Assembly (NCBI GenBank): GCA_964551985.1 | Contig: CAZKFG010000007.1 | Coordinates: 1-48,496, forward strand | DNA from: CAZKFG01 sp964551985 | GTDB taxonomy: Bacteria > Bacillota > Negativicutes > Acidaminococcales > JAISLQ01 | Length of the DNA stretch: 48,496 nucleotides | Direction: 5' to 3' | Shown here: positions 6,897 to 15,039 of the stretch, one piece after another | Layout: each line of letters opens with the position of its first letter | How positions within the stretch are numbered: position 1 is the first letter of the stretch | Translations under genes and position numbers: made by a program | Notes under the pieces: generated by a model | The model's database searches: none | Told to the model about the DNA's origin: nothing | Seen by the model: the letters and a program-made list of their open reading frames with translations, nothing else

Positions 6897-7472
6897 GTGA
6901 TAAGAGAAAAACTTTTGTTATGTAGTAAATGTAAAAAAGATTTTGTTGCTACAGATAAGATTTTTTATAAGGACAATTTTAATGTTAAAAATTTTTCTGA
7001 TGTTGAGCTTATTTGCGACAAATGTATAGATGAATGGCAAAAATACTGGCAAATTAAAAAGGCTGAATTTTTTGAGGATTACCAATCACTTTATGTTAAT
7101 ATCGAACTTGAAAATGGCGATAGCTTTAAAAAAATCGATTGCAGTGCTTTAGATGATATTGTTGCTTTGAGTATTGATATTCCGCTAAAAGCACAACAAG
7201 TTCTTTATGAAATCTATAAAATTTGGTATAATAATAAAGTTAAAGATTTGTTAAAAGAATGTTCATTTACAGAAAGTTTTATGAAGACTACTTTTACTTG
7301 TCAAACTTATGGTGGAGATGTTTATGAAAATATAGCTTTTAGGTTCAATAGTATGGGCATTTTAGAAACACAAGAGGTTATTCCTGACGAAATCAAAAAG
7401 CAAGTTATTGAAAAATGGAAAGCTTTTGAGTTATCTAATATGTTTTTGAATATGAATAATAGAGAGGGTTAG
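6897..7472 (+). CDS. uncharacterised protein with a CxxC...CxxC zinc-ribbon-like head
   Basis: I do not recognise this 191-residue protein. It begins with CSKC (C9, C12) and CDKC (C40, C43), a four-cysteine set that probably binds zinc. The rest is a mixed alpha/beta acidic-basic region with no membrane segment or signal peptide. The GTG start follows AGGAG and a second AGGA. It sits 8 bases ahead of prfC, so the two are probably cotranscribed. That might suggest a translation-linked role, but this is only context. Confidence 0.65.
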   Translation: MIREKLLLCSKCKKDFVATDKIFYKDNFNVKNFSDVELICDKCIDEWQKYWQIKKAEFFEDYQSLYVNIELENGDSFKKIDCSALDDIVALSIDIPLKAQQVLYEIYKIWYNNKVKDLLKECSFTESFMKTTFTCQTYGGDVYENIAFRFNSMGILETQEVIPDEIKKQVIEKWKAFELSNMFLNMNNREG

Positions 7473-7480
7473 TTTATTTA

Positions 7481-9085
7481 ATGTCACTTATTAATGAGAT
7501 AGAAAGACGAAGAACTTTTGCGATTATTTCACATCCTGATGCAGGTAAAACTACTTTGACGGAAAAGCTGCTGCTTTATGGTGGTGCTATACATTTAGCA
7601 GGCACTGTCAAGGGGCGTAAAAGTCAAAAGCATGCTGTTTCCGATTGGATGGAGATTGAAAAGCAGCGCGGTATATCTGTTGCTTCAAGTGTATTGCAGT
7701 TTGATTATGATGGTTTTAAAGTCAATATATTAGATACTCCTGGTCACCAAGATTTTAGTGAAGATACTTACCGTACTTTAATGGCTGCCGATAGTGCAGT
7801 TATGTTAATTGATGCTGCAAAAGGCATCGAAGAGCAGACAAAAAAACTTTTTTGGGTTTGTCATAAAAGAAATATTCCAGTCTTTACTTTTATAAATAAA
7901 TTAGATAGATTTGGCAAAAACCCATACGATCTTATGGACGAACTGGAAAAAGTACTAAATATCAAAGCTTATCCAATGAATTGGCCTGTTGGTATTAGTG
8001 GAGATTATTGTGGTATTTTTGATCGTGAGAGTAGACAAGTCAATTTGTTTGAAAAAAATGCTGTAAAACATAGCTCAAAGCAAATAGGTTTTACTAGTTT
8101 TGATTTATCTGATGAAAGACTCCCGAATATTCTAGGACAAGAAGTATTGCAAACACTTTTAAACGATATCGAAATTTTAGATGAAGCGGGGGAAGAGTTT
8201 TCTTTGCAAAAAGTTAAAAGCGGTGAGTTGACACCAATGTTTTTCGGTAGTGCTATGACTAATTTTGGTGTTGAAGCTTTTTTGCAAAGTTTTTTAAAAA
8301 TGTCACCTAAGCCATCAGCACGTCTTTTACAAGATGGTATTAGAGAGCCTGAAAATCCTAATTTTTCAGCCTTTATTTTTAAAATACAAGCTAATATGAA
8401 TCCCGCTCATCGCGATAGGATAGCTTTTTTTAGGATTTGTTCTGGCACTTTTAATAAAGGAATGTCTGTATACCATGTGCAAAGCGGTAAAAACATTAAA
8501 TTAGCACAACCACAACAGTTTTTAGCACAAGAACGTGAGATAGTTGATGAGGCTTATCCTGGCGATATTTTAGGTGTTTTTGATTCTGGTATTTTTAGTA
8601 TTGGCGATACTCTTTGTAGTGAAGGTGAGAATTTTTCATTTGAAGACTTTCCTGTTTTTCCGCCAGAGATGTTTGCAAAGGTAGAAATAAAAGATAGCTT
8701 GAAACGCAAGCAATTTATCAAAGGAATGGAACAATTAGCACTAGAAGGTGCAGTGCAAATTTTTAAATTGGCTGATTTTGCTGTGGAAGCTTACGTTGTA
8801 GGTGTTGTAGGTGCATTACAACTGGAAGTTTTATCATATAGACTAAAAAATGAATATGGTGTGGATTTAGTTATAACAAATTTATCTTACTCTTTAGCTA
8901 GATGGCTTGTCTGCCCAGAGAAAGATTTAAAATCCATTAAGGGTCTTGATAACGCAATGTTGGTTTTAGATGCCAGAGAAAGACCTGTTATCTTGGTAAA
9001 CAGCTTGTGGAATTTAAATTGGCTTGTAGAACGTAATCCACAGATAGAGTTTTTAGAAGTCGCTCCTGCCCAAAGGCAAATATAA
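7481..9085 (+). CDS. prfC: peptide chain release factor 3 (RF3)
   Basis: This 534-residue translational GTPase has G1 SHPDAGKTT (17-25), the switch region RGISVASSV, G3 DTPGHQDFSED (85-95) and G4 NKLD (139-142). A domain-II beta barrel and a C-terminal domain similar to EF-G domain III follow. The sequence and length match RF3 (about 529 residues in E. coli) rather than EF-G, which is longer with more domains. RF3 removes RF1/RF2 from ribosomes after peptide release. It follows the zinc-ribbon gene and precedes the response regulator by 18 bases. Confidence 0.96.
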   Translation: MSLINEIERRRTFAIISHPDAGKTTLTEKLLLYGGAIHLAGTVKGRKSQKHAVSDWMEIEKQRGISVASSVLQFDYDGFKVNILDTPGHQDFSEDTYRTLMAADSAVMLIDAAKGIEEQTKKLFWVCHKRNIPVFTFINKLDRFGKNPYDLMDELEKVLNIKAYPMNWPVGISGDYCGIFDRESRQVNLFEKNAVKHSSKQIGFTSFDLSDERLPNILGQEVLQTLLNDIEILDEAGEEFSLQKVKSGELTPMFFGSAMTNFGVEAFLQSFLKMSPKPSARLLQDGIREPENPNFSAFIFKIQANMNPAHRDRIAFFRICSGTFNKGMSVYHVQSGKNIKLAQPQQFLAQEREIVDEAYPGDILGVFDSGIFSIGDTLCSEGENFSFEDFPVFPPEMFAKVEIKDSLKRKQFIKGMEQLALEGAVQIFKLADFAVEAYVVGVVGALQLEVLSYRLKNEYGVDLVITNLSYSLARWLVCPEKDLKSIKGLDNAMLVLDARERPVILVNSLWNLNWLVERNPQIEFLEVAPAQRQI

Positions 9086-9103
9086 AATTAAGAGGTGGAG
9101 AAT

Positions 9104-9811
9104 ATGTTTAAAATTCTTTTGGTTGAAGATGACCCTATGGTAGCTAAGTTTCACGAACACTATATTAGTCAGGTTAAAGGTTTTGAACTGACAGATAAAG
9201 TGCGTAACGGAGAAGACGCACTTGATTTGATTTGTAAAAAACATTATGACCTTATTTTGCTAGATATTTTTATGCCAAATATGGACGGTTTAGAGTTACT
9301 TAGAAAAATAAGAGAACAAAATCTTGATGTTGATGTTATAGTAGTTTCTGCAGCGAGAGATAACGAAAGAATCCAACTAGCACTTAGAGAAGGCGCTATT
9401 GATTATGTTATAAAACCGTTTGAATTCGAGAGATTTAATATGGCATTGAAAAACTTCTTACATAGAAGAAGTTTACTTGAAGGCAAAAAAGAGTTAGAGC
9501 AAGAAGAACTTGACAGTAGTATTTTATACAAAGAATGTGCAACGGATTTGTCCATACCAAAAGGACTTGATCGCCACACTTTAAAATCAGTATGGCAAGA
9601 AATTTGTCAACTAGATGACGTATTTACAACAGAAGAACTGGCTACGAAGGTTGGTATTTCAAGAGTTTCTATCAGAAAATATCTTGATTTTTTGAAAACT
9701 TTGAAAGTACTTACATTAGAACTTCATCGCGGTTCTGTTGGTAGACCTGTTTACAAATATAAATGTATTGACAAAAGTAGTAGCAATATAAGTCATTATT
9801 TTAATAGTTGA
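9104..9811 (+). CDS. orphan two-component response regulator, CitB/DcuR-like
   Basis: A receiver domain fills the first 120 residues: acidic pocket VEDD (7-10), phospho-acceptor D54 in LILLDIFMPNMDG, and conserved Lys in YVIKPF. A linker and a C-terminal winged helix (TTEELATKVGISRVSIRKYL) follow, as in the CitB/DctR/MalR regulators of organic-acid use. The longest frame starts at GTG 9095, but AGGTGGAG (9093-9100) is ideally placed for ATG 9104, so that start is used (235 residues). No histidine kinase gene is in the window. It lies between prfC and the TagA-like gene (7-base gap). Confidence 0.9.
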   Translation: MFKILLVEDDPMVAKFHEHYISQVKGFELTDKVRNGEDALDLICKKHYDLILLDIFMPNMDGLELLRKIREQNLDVDVIVVSAARDNERIQLALREGAIDYVIKPFEFERFNMALKNFLHRRSLLEGKKELEQEELDSSILYKECATDLSIPKGLDRHTLKSVWQEICQLDDVFTTEELATKVGISRVSIRKYLDFLKTLKVLTLELHRGSVGRPVYKYKCIDKSSSNISHYFNS

Positions 9812-9818
9812 GGAAATT

Positions 9819-10547
9819 ATGTCAAAAAAGTTTAGTCTGTTAGGTGTAAAAATTTCTCTTTGTACAATGCAAGATGCTGTTGAAAATATATGCAAAAATG
9901 TGAAAGAAAAAAAACAAACTTTTATCGTTACAGCTAACTCAGAGATTGTCATGCTATGCAAAAACGATGCGCATTTTAAACATATTGTAAACTGTGCAAA
10001 TTTTGTCTATCCTGATGGAATAGGCATTGTTTGGGGTGGTCGCTATCTTGGACATGAAATTACAGAGCGTATAACAGGTTTTGATTTAGTACAAGAGTTG
10101 TTCAAAAAATCATGTACACAGAATATTAATTTTTTTCTGTTTGGTACTGAACAAAAAACAGTAGAAAAAGCTGTTGCAAATACTATATCAACATATCCAA
10201 ATGCAAATATTGTTGGTTTTAGAAATGGTTTTTTTTCAAGCAGTCAAACTGATGAGATAATACAACAAATAAATGAGGCTTCGCCAGATATTTTGCTCGT
10301 AGCATTAGGAGCGCCAAAACAAGAAAAGTGGTTGTTTGAAAATAAAGATAAACTCAATGCAACTGTTTTACTAGGAGTAGGCGGTTCTTTTGATGTTATA
10401 GCAGGCAATGTTAAAAGAGCACCAAAACTTATGCAAGATTTAGGGTTAGAATGGTTGTATCGCCTTTCAAAACAACCACAGCGATTTTTGCGAATGCTTG
10501 CTATTCCTAAGTTTATGTTTTATGTATGGCGTAGTAAAAACAATTAG
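9819..10547 (+). CDS. WecG/TagA/CpsF-family glycosyltransferase
   Basis: This 242-residue GT26 enzyme shows the family blocks ANSEIVMLC (substrate Asn/Glu region), YPDGIGIVWGGRYLG, LVALGAPKQEKW and GVGGSFDVIAGNVKRAP. Family members transfer a sugar such as N-acetylmannosamine from UDP-sugar onto undecaprenyl-PP-GlcNAc at the cytoplasmic membrane, for wall teichoic acid or related polymers. It ends with a basic/aromatic amphipathic tail that probably touches the membrane. Its TAG stop forms part of the -35 box of the psd promoter. Which polymer it serves is unknown; no tag/tar genes are nearby. Confidence 0.92.
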   Translation: MSKKFSLLGVKISLCTMQDAVENICKNVKEKKQTFIVTANSEIVMLCKNDAHFKHIVNCANFVYPDGIGIVWGGRYLGHEITERITGFDLVQELFKKSCTQNINFFLFGTEQKTVEKAVANTISTYPNANIVGFRNGFFSSSQTDEIIQQINEASPDILLVALGAPKQEKWLFENKDKLNATVLLGVGGSFDVIAGNVKRAPKLMQDLGLEWLYRLSKQPQRFLRMLAIPKFMFYVWRSKNN

Positions 10548-10573
10548 ACAAAGAAGAACTATTGTATTATAAT
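10545..10573 (+). promoter_or_regulatory. promoter for psd-pssA
   Basis: TAGACA (10545-10550), a 17-base spacer and TATAAT (10568-10573) form a sigma-A-type promoter that begins at the stop codon of the upstream glycosyltransferase gene. It gives a leader of about 40 bases before psd. Confidence 0.72.
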
Positions 10574-10621
10574 AGCAATGGTTATTATAAAAAATCTTTT
10601 TAAAGGAGAGCTAACAGCTCA

Positions 10622-11257
10622 ATGAAATCACTGATTGTAAAAGATGGATATGTTATTATTGCTATTTTTTTAATCATTGCAATAATTGTATTTTTTGCGG
10701 TTAGCCCAGTTTGGTCTATTTTACCTTTTGGGTTAGCTGTGTTTATGATGTTTTTTTTCCGCAATCCATCGAGAAATTTAGTTGGAGATGAAAACTTATT
10801 GTTTTCACCAGCAGATGGCACGGTTATGGGGGTAACAGAATTTTTTGACGACGAATACCTTGAAATGACTGCCAAAAAAGTAACAATCTTTTTATCTGTA
10901 TTTGATGTCCACGTTAATAGAAGCCCTGTAAATGGTGAAATTAAGTATCAAAGATATACTTGTGGCGGTTTTAGACCTGCTTACAAATCTGTTGCTTCAT
11001 TTGAAAATGAAAGACACGCTATTGGTATTGATAACGGTAAAATAAAAGTTTTGGTTATCCAAATAGCAGGACTTTTAGCCAGAAGAATAGTCTCTTGGGT
11101 CACTTTGGGTTGCCATCTTAAACAAGGTGAACGCTATGGCATGATAAAGTTTGGTTCTAGTACCGAACTGGTTGTTCCAAGCAATGTCACTATTTTAGTG
11201 GAAAAAGGGGATAAGGTTAAAGGTGGTGTTACTGTAATAGGAAGGATTGATAATTAG
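10622..11257 (+). CDS. psd: phosphatidylserine decarboxylase proenzyme (small type)
   Basis: This 211-residue protein makes phosphatidylethanolamine by decarboxylating phosphatidylserine. It has two N-terminal membrane helices (about 9-46), FSPADGTVMG with the catalytic Asp, DVHVNRSP with the catalytic His, and the self-cleavage motif KFGSS (G178/S179) where the serine becomes the pyruvoyl group. It is the short, archaeal/Firmicute-like form rather than the roughly 320-residue E. coli form. The stop codon shares one base with the GTG of pssA. A small hairpin (10608-10620) lies between the AAAGGAG site and the ATG. Confidence 0.95.
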   Translation: MKSLIVKDGYVIIAIFLIIAIIVFFAVSPVWSILPFGLAVFMMFFFRNPSRNLVGDENLLFSPADGTVMGVTEFFDDEYLEMTAKKVTIFLSVFDVHVNRSPVNGEIKYQRYTCGGFRPAYKSVASFENERHAIGIDNGKIKVLVIQIAGLLARRIVSWVTLGCHLKQGERYGMIKFGSSTELVVPSNVTILVEKGDKVKGGVTVIGRIDN

Positions 11258-11940
11258 TGATTTCACGTTCATTAATTCCTAATGCTTTTACTTCTTTAAA
11301 TTTAGCATTTGGGATTTTGTCAATAATTAAATCTATTGAGTCTGATTATTTTTTGGCAGGAGTTTTTATACTGCTGGCAATGCTTGCAGATGCTTTCGAT
11401 GGTCGTACGGCAAGATATTTTGGCGTAAGTGGCGATTTTGGCAAGGAGCTTGATTCTTTGTGTGATGTCGTTTCTTTTGGTGTATCACCAGCTATTTTGA
11501 TGTATCAGATGCATTTTGTTAGTACAAATAGTTATGTTTACTTATGTATTGTAATTGTTTTTGCTGTTTGTGCGGCACTTAGATTAGCAAGATTTAATAT
11601 AGATACACAAAATATTCAAGGATATTTTATGGGTATGCCATCACCAGCAGCAGGATGCTTTTTGGCTACTTTTGCAATTTCAGGTTTAATGTTTGATAAA
11701 GTTTTTATAGCGATAGGCATTTTAATTACAGGTTTATTGATGTATAGTACAGTAAGGTATCCTGATTTTAAGGGTAAAGGCAATCCTATAAGAAAGCCGT
11801 TTTCTTTTTTGGCTTTAATATTTGCAACATATCTAATTTACTTATTACCACTTATTGCTATACCTTTTATAGTTTTTCTGGCTTATATTCTTATGGGGAT
11901 ATTGAACTTTTTTTATGTTAAAGTCACTGGTGGATATTAA
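11257..11940 (+). CDS. pssA: CDP-diacylglycerol-serine O-phosphatidyltransferase
   Basis: This 227-residue integral membrane enzyme has the CDP-alcohol phosphotransferase signature D-G-x2-A-R-x8-G-x3-D-x3-D, read from DGRTARYFGVSGDFGKELD (near residues 50-70). About six membrane helices follow. It makes phosphatidylserine, the substrate of the adjacent Psd, so the pair is the complete route from CDP-diacylglycerol to phosphatidylethanolamine. The GTG start overlaps the psd stop (TAGTG), giving tight coupling. Confidence 0.95.
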   Translation: MISRSLIPNAFTSLNLAFGILSIIKSIESDYFLAGVFILLAMLADAFDGRTARYFGVSGDFGKELDSLCDVVSFGVSPAILMYQMHFVSTNSYVYLCIVIVFAVCAALRLARFNIDTQNIQGYFMGMPSPAAGCFLATFAISGLMFDKVFIAIGILITGLLMYSTVRYPDFKGKGNPIRKPFSFLALIFATYLIYLLPLIAIPFIVFLAYILMGILNFFYVKVTGGY

Positions 11941-11967
11941 AAAAAATTTAGTGTTTTTGTAATTACC

Positions 11968-11996
11968 TTGACAAAAAAATTACAAAGTTTTACAAT
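11968..11996 (+). promoter_or_regulatory. promoter for the membrane glycosyltransferase gene
   Basis: TTGACA (11968-11973), a 17-base spacer and TACAAT (11991-11996) give a near-consensus sigma-A promoter about 50 bases upstream of the next gene. Confidence 0.8.
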
Positions 11997-12046
11997 TAAT
12001 ATTTAGAGGGTAATTAAAAAAACAATACGAATGGAGAACGCTTTAA

Positions 12047-13342
12047 ATGTTCACTGTATATGATTATGTGATGATTCCTTTGCAAATAGTTATACTTATT
12101 TTTGCTTTTTATTATTTTGTTATATCTTTTTTTGGTTTTGCTCAGCACAAAAAGAAAAAGAATTTTCTACCAGATAAAAACTTTGCATTAATAGTTTCAG
12201 CTCATAACGAAGAACAAGTAATAGGTAATTTAATTGAAAATCTGCATATGTTAGACTACCCTAAAGAACTTTATGATGTTTATGTCATTGCAGATAACTG
12301 TACAGATAACACTGCCAATATTGCAAGAGCTCAAAAGGCTTTGGTTTACGAGAGAACAAACAATGTTGAAAAAGGCAAGGGATACGCTTTAGAGTGGATG
12401 TTTGAAAAGATTTTCAAAATGGATAAAAATTACGATGCAGTAGTCATTTTTGATGCTGACAATCTTGTACATCCAATGTTTTTAAGAGAAATGAATAACT
12501 CTTTATGTAGCGGAGAGAAGGTTATTCAAGGGTTTTTAGATTGCAAAAATCCTGATGATACATGGGTTTCATCAACATTTTCTATTTGTTTTTGGATTGT
12601 AGATCATGTTTGGCATTTAGCTAAATACAATGTAGGATTATCAAGTGTACTTGGTGGAACAGGTATGTGTATATCAACAGAAGTTCTTAAAAAACACGGT
12701 TGGGGTGCAACTTGCCTAACTGAAGATATGGAATTTACAATGAAAGCATTATTACAAGGTGTACCAACAGCTTGGGCACACGATGCTATTGTATATGATG
12801 AAAAGCCACTTACTTTTAAACAGTCTTGGAACCAAAGAAAACGCTGGGCGCAAGGACACTTTGATGTTGCTGGTCGTTTTGTACCAAAACTTTTGGTTAA
12901 AGGTATAAAAGAAAAAAATGTGCAAATGCTTGATGCTATAGTGCATTTAATACAACCATATTTTTTAATTATTTCTACATTCTTTATTCTGTGTAATTTA
13001 GTTAATATGAAGTATTATTTCTACACAAATATTTTTAACTACTATGTTCCTATGGAACTTTGGATTATCGTTTGTATTTGGCAATATATTTTGCCATTAG
13101 TGATTTTGTGGAAAGTAAATGCTTCTCCTAAGACGTGGATGTATTTTTTATTATACCCCGTATTTATATACTCTTGGATACCTATAACAGTACTTGGCTT
13201 TATAGACCGCAAAAAATGTGAATGGAGTCACACTGTACACACTAGAAGCATAAGTTACAAAGAAATGCTTTCCCAAGAAAATCGCTCAGAAGAAGATGTG
13301 GTTTCATCAAAAGTCTTATTTGGCAAAAACGCTATAAAGTAA
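12047..13342 (+). CDS. membrane-bound family 2 glycosyltransferase
   Basis: This 431-residue processive-type GT2 has one N-terminal membrane helix (about 8-30). The cytoplasmic GT-A domain holds SAHNEE, the metal-binding DAD (near 141), TED (near 229) and QRKRW (near 265), the Q-x-x-R-W motif. Three to four membrane helices and a short cytoplasmic tail complete it. This layout is shared by cellulose, hyaluronan and poly-GlcNAc synthases and by simpler lipid glycosyltransferases. The sugar and acceptor cannot be told from sequence. It stands alone between its own promoter and terminator. Confidence 0.9.
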   Translation: MFTVYDYVMIPLQIVILIFAFYYFVISFFGFAQHKKKKNFLPDKNFALIVSAHNEEQVIGNLIENLHMLDYPKELYDVYVIADNCTDNTANIARAQKALVYERTNNVEKGKGYALEWMFEKIFKMDKNYDAVVIFDADNLVHPMFLREMNNSLCSGEKVIQGFLDCKNPDDTWVSSTFSICFWIVDHVWHLAKYNVGLSSVLGGTGMCISTEVLKKHGWGATCLTEDMEFTMKALLQGVPTAWAHDAIVYDEKPLTFKQSWNQRKRWAQGHFDVAGRFVPKLLVKGIKEKNVQMLDAIVHLIQPYFLIISTFFILCNLVNMKYYFYTNIFNYYVPMELWIIVCIWQYILPLVILWKVNASPKTWMYFLLYPVFIYSWIPITVLGFIDRKKCEWSHTVHTRSISYKEMLSQENRSEEDVVSSKVLFGKNAIK

Positions 13343-13344
13343 AT

Positions 13345-13378
13345 AAAAAAAATCCTAAAAATTTTTAGGATTTTTTTA
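13345..13378 (+). terminator. terminator after the GT2 gene
   Basis: AATCCTAAAAA/TTTTTAGGATT (13351-13372) is a perfect palindrome preceded by A residues and followed by seven T residues. It ends the glycosyltransferase transcript before surE. Confidence 0.88.
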
Positions 13379-13399
13379 TTATAATTAAAGAGGTGAAAA

Positions 13400-14167
13400 A
13401 TGAAAATTTTAATAACAAACGATGATGGTATAAATGCTCCAGGTTTAAAAGCACTTTTGCAGCCATTAAAAAATGCAGGTCACAAGTTAATTTTAGCAGC
13501 ACCTGCCTTTGAAAGTAGTGCTTCAAGCCACTCAATAACAGTACACGAGCCTATTTTTGTTGATGAATATTATATAGAGCATCTTGATATAAAAGGATGG
13601 TCAATTACAGGCAAACCTGCTGATTGTGTTAAATTAGCATTGGAAGTATTATTAGAAGAAAAGCCAGATATGGTAGTTTCAGGAATAAATAAAGGACCTA
13701 ATCTTGGTATTGATACAGTGTATTCAGGTACTGTAAGTGCTGCTTTAGAAGCTAGTATGCATAACATTCCAGCGATTGCTTTTTCTTTAAACACCCGCTT
13801 AAAAAATGCCGATTATTCAATTGCAAGTGAATTTGTTGTTAGCATTATTGATGAGTATAAAAATTATCCAATAAAATCTACAACTATGCTAAATATAAAT
13901 ATACCTTATGTTGCCAAAAAAGAAGACATTAAAGGAAATATCGTAACAAAGTTAGGCGATGTAGCTTATAGTAATGTTTTTGCCCCGAGACGCGATTTGC
14001 AAGGTAGGCAGTATTATTGGCTTGGTGGTGAAATGATTAATAATAATTCTTGCGATATTGATTTTGATATAAATGCTATTAACAACAACTATATTGCAAT
14101 TACACCTTTAAGTTATGACTTAACAGATTATAACGCCTTGAATAGTATGCAAAACAAAAATAAATAA
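13400..14167 (+). CDS. surE: 5'-nucleotidase SurE
   Basis: This 255-residue metal-dependent phosphatase has the N-terminal ITNDDGINAPG block with the paired Asp metal ligands (D8, D9), AFESSASSHSIT, the Asn site in SGINKGPNLG, and YSGTVSAALEA. SurE removes phosphate from nucleoside monophosphates in the cytoplasm. The ATG follows AGAGGTG. It lies 67 bases ahead of the nucleoside phosphorylase gene, which suits a purine-salvage neighbourhood. Confidence 0.95.
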   Translation: MKILITNDDGINAPGLKALLQPLKNAGHKLILAAPAFESSASSHSITVHEPIFVDEYYIEHLDIKGWSITGKPADCVKLALEVLLEEKPDMVVSGINKGPNLGIDTVYSGTVSAALEASMHNIPAIAFSLNTRLKNADYSIASEFVVSIIDEYKNYPIKSTTMLNINIPYVAKKEDIKGNIVTKLGDVAYSNVFAPRRDLQGRQYYWLGGEMINNNSCDIDFDINAINNNYIAITPLSYDLTDYNALNSMQNKNK

Positions 14168-14234
14168 ATACTATAAAATAATTTATATTTATGATAAAAT
14201 AATTTAAAAACTTAATTTAGAAAGAGTGATTTTA

Positions 14235-15032
14235 GTGATAGATTTCGCTTTAATAGGTGGAAGCGGCTTATATTTACCTGATATGCTAGATAATGCAGAG
14301 GAGAAAACTGTTGATACTCCTTTTGGTAGCATAGTTTATGCTTGCGGCAGTTTCAATGGTAAAAAAATTATTTTTATCCCAAGACACGGCAAAGGTCATT
14401 CTGTACCGCCACATAAAATAAACTATCAGGCTAACATTTATGGACTAAAAAAGCTTGGTGTAAAAAGAATAATAGCCAGTGCTGCTGTTGGTTCAATCAA
14501 TGTTAAAATGCAGGTTGGTGAATTAGTGATACCAAACCAGATTATAGATTTTACCAAATTACGCAAAAATACTTTTTTTGAAGGTGAAGATGGCAAAGTA
14601 GTACATACTGATTTTACCAATCCTTACTGTGGTGCTTTGAGCGATGTATTATTTAAAAGTGCATGCTTAGAAGGTATTAAATCTCACAATAAAGGCACTT
14701 ATATTTGTACTGAGGGTCCTAGGTTTGAAACATCGGCTGAGATAAATATGTATAGACTAATCGGTGGTGATATTGTTGGTATGACAGCTATGCCGGAAGC
14801 AATTTTGGCAAGAGAAGCAAATATATGTTATGCAAGTTTTGCTTTGGTTACAAATCTTGCTGCAGGTTTATCTGAAAATCTTATTACACATCAAGAGGTT
14901 TTTGAGTGCATGAAAAGCACTAATGAAAAATTAAAACCATTTATTAAAAAAGCACTATCAGAAATTGTCAAAATGGACAACAAATGTGCTTGCCAAACAA
15001 CAATTAGTGAAGCTGAAAGTTTAAAGATTTAG
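14235..15032 (+). CDS. mtnP: S-methyl-5'-thioadenosine (or thioinosine) phosphorylase
   Basis: This 265-residue member of the PNP/MTAP family has the phosphate loop GGSGLY near its start, PRHGKGHSVPPHKINYQAN, TEGPRFETSAEI and MTAMPEAILARE. It splits methylthioadenosine or its deaminated form with phosphate, giving base and 5-methylthioribose-1-phosphate. Two GTG starts are possible; AAAGAG (14221-14226) is spaced for GTG 14235, so that is preferred over GTG 14226. Seven bases separate it from mtnA, which uses its product. An MtaD deaminase in the same operon makes S-methyl-thioinosine a realistic substrate. The short Cys-containing tail is not typical of the catalytic core. Confidence 0.92.
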   Translation: MIDFALIGGSGLYLPDMLDNAEEKTVDTPFGSIVYACGSFNGKKIIFIPRHGKGHSVPPHKINYQANIYGLKKLGVKRIIASAAVGSINVKMQVGELVIPNQIIDFTKLRKNTFFEGEDGKVVHTDFTNPYCGALSDVLFKSACLEGIKSHNKGTYICTEGPRFETSAEINMYRLIGGDIVGMTAMPEAILAREANICYASFALVTNLAAGLSENLITHQEVFECMKSTNEKLKPFIKKALSEIVKMDNKCACQTTISEAESLKI

Positions 15033-15039
15033 GTGAATA

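Noticed and set aside
9095..9103. GTG start for the response regulator
   Set aside because: The GTG is part of the AGGTGGAG ribosome binding site that serves ATG 9104.
14168..14234. SAM or SAH riboswitch in front of the MTA/SAH salvage operon
   Set aside because: The 67-base gap is plain AT-rich sequence without stems or conserved riboswitch blocks; no clear promoter could be defined either.
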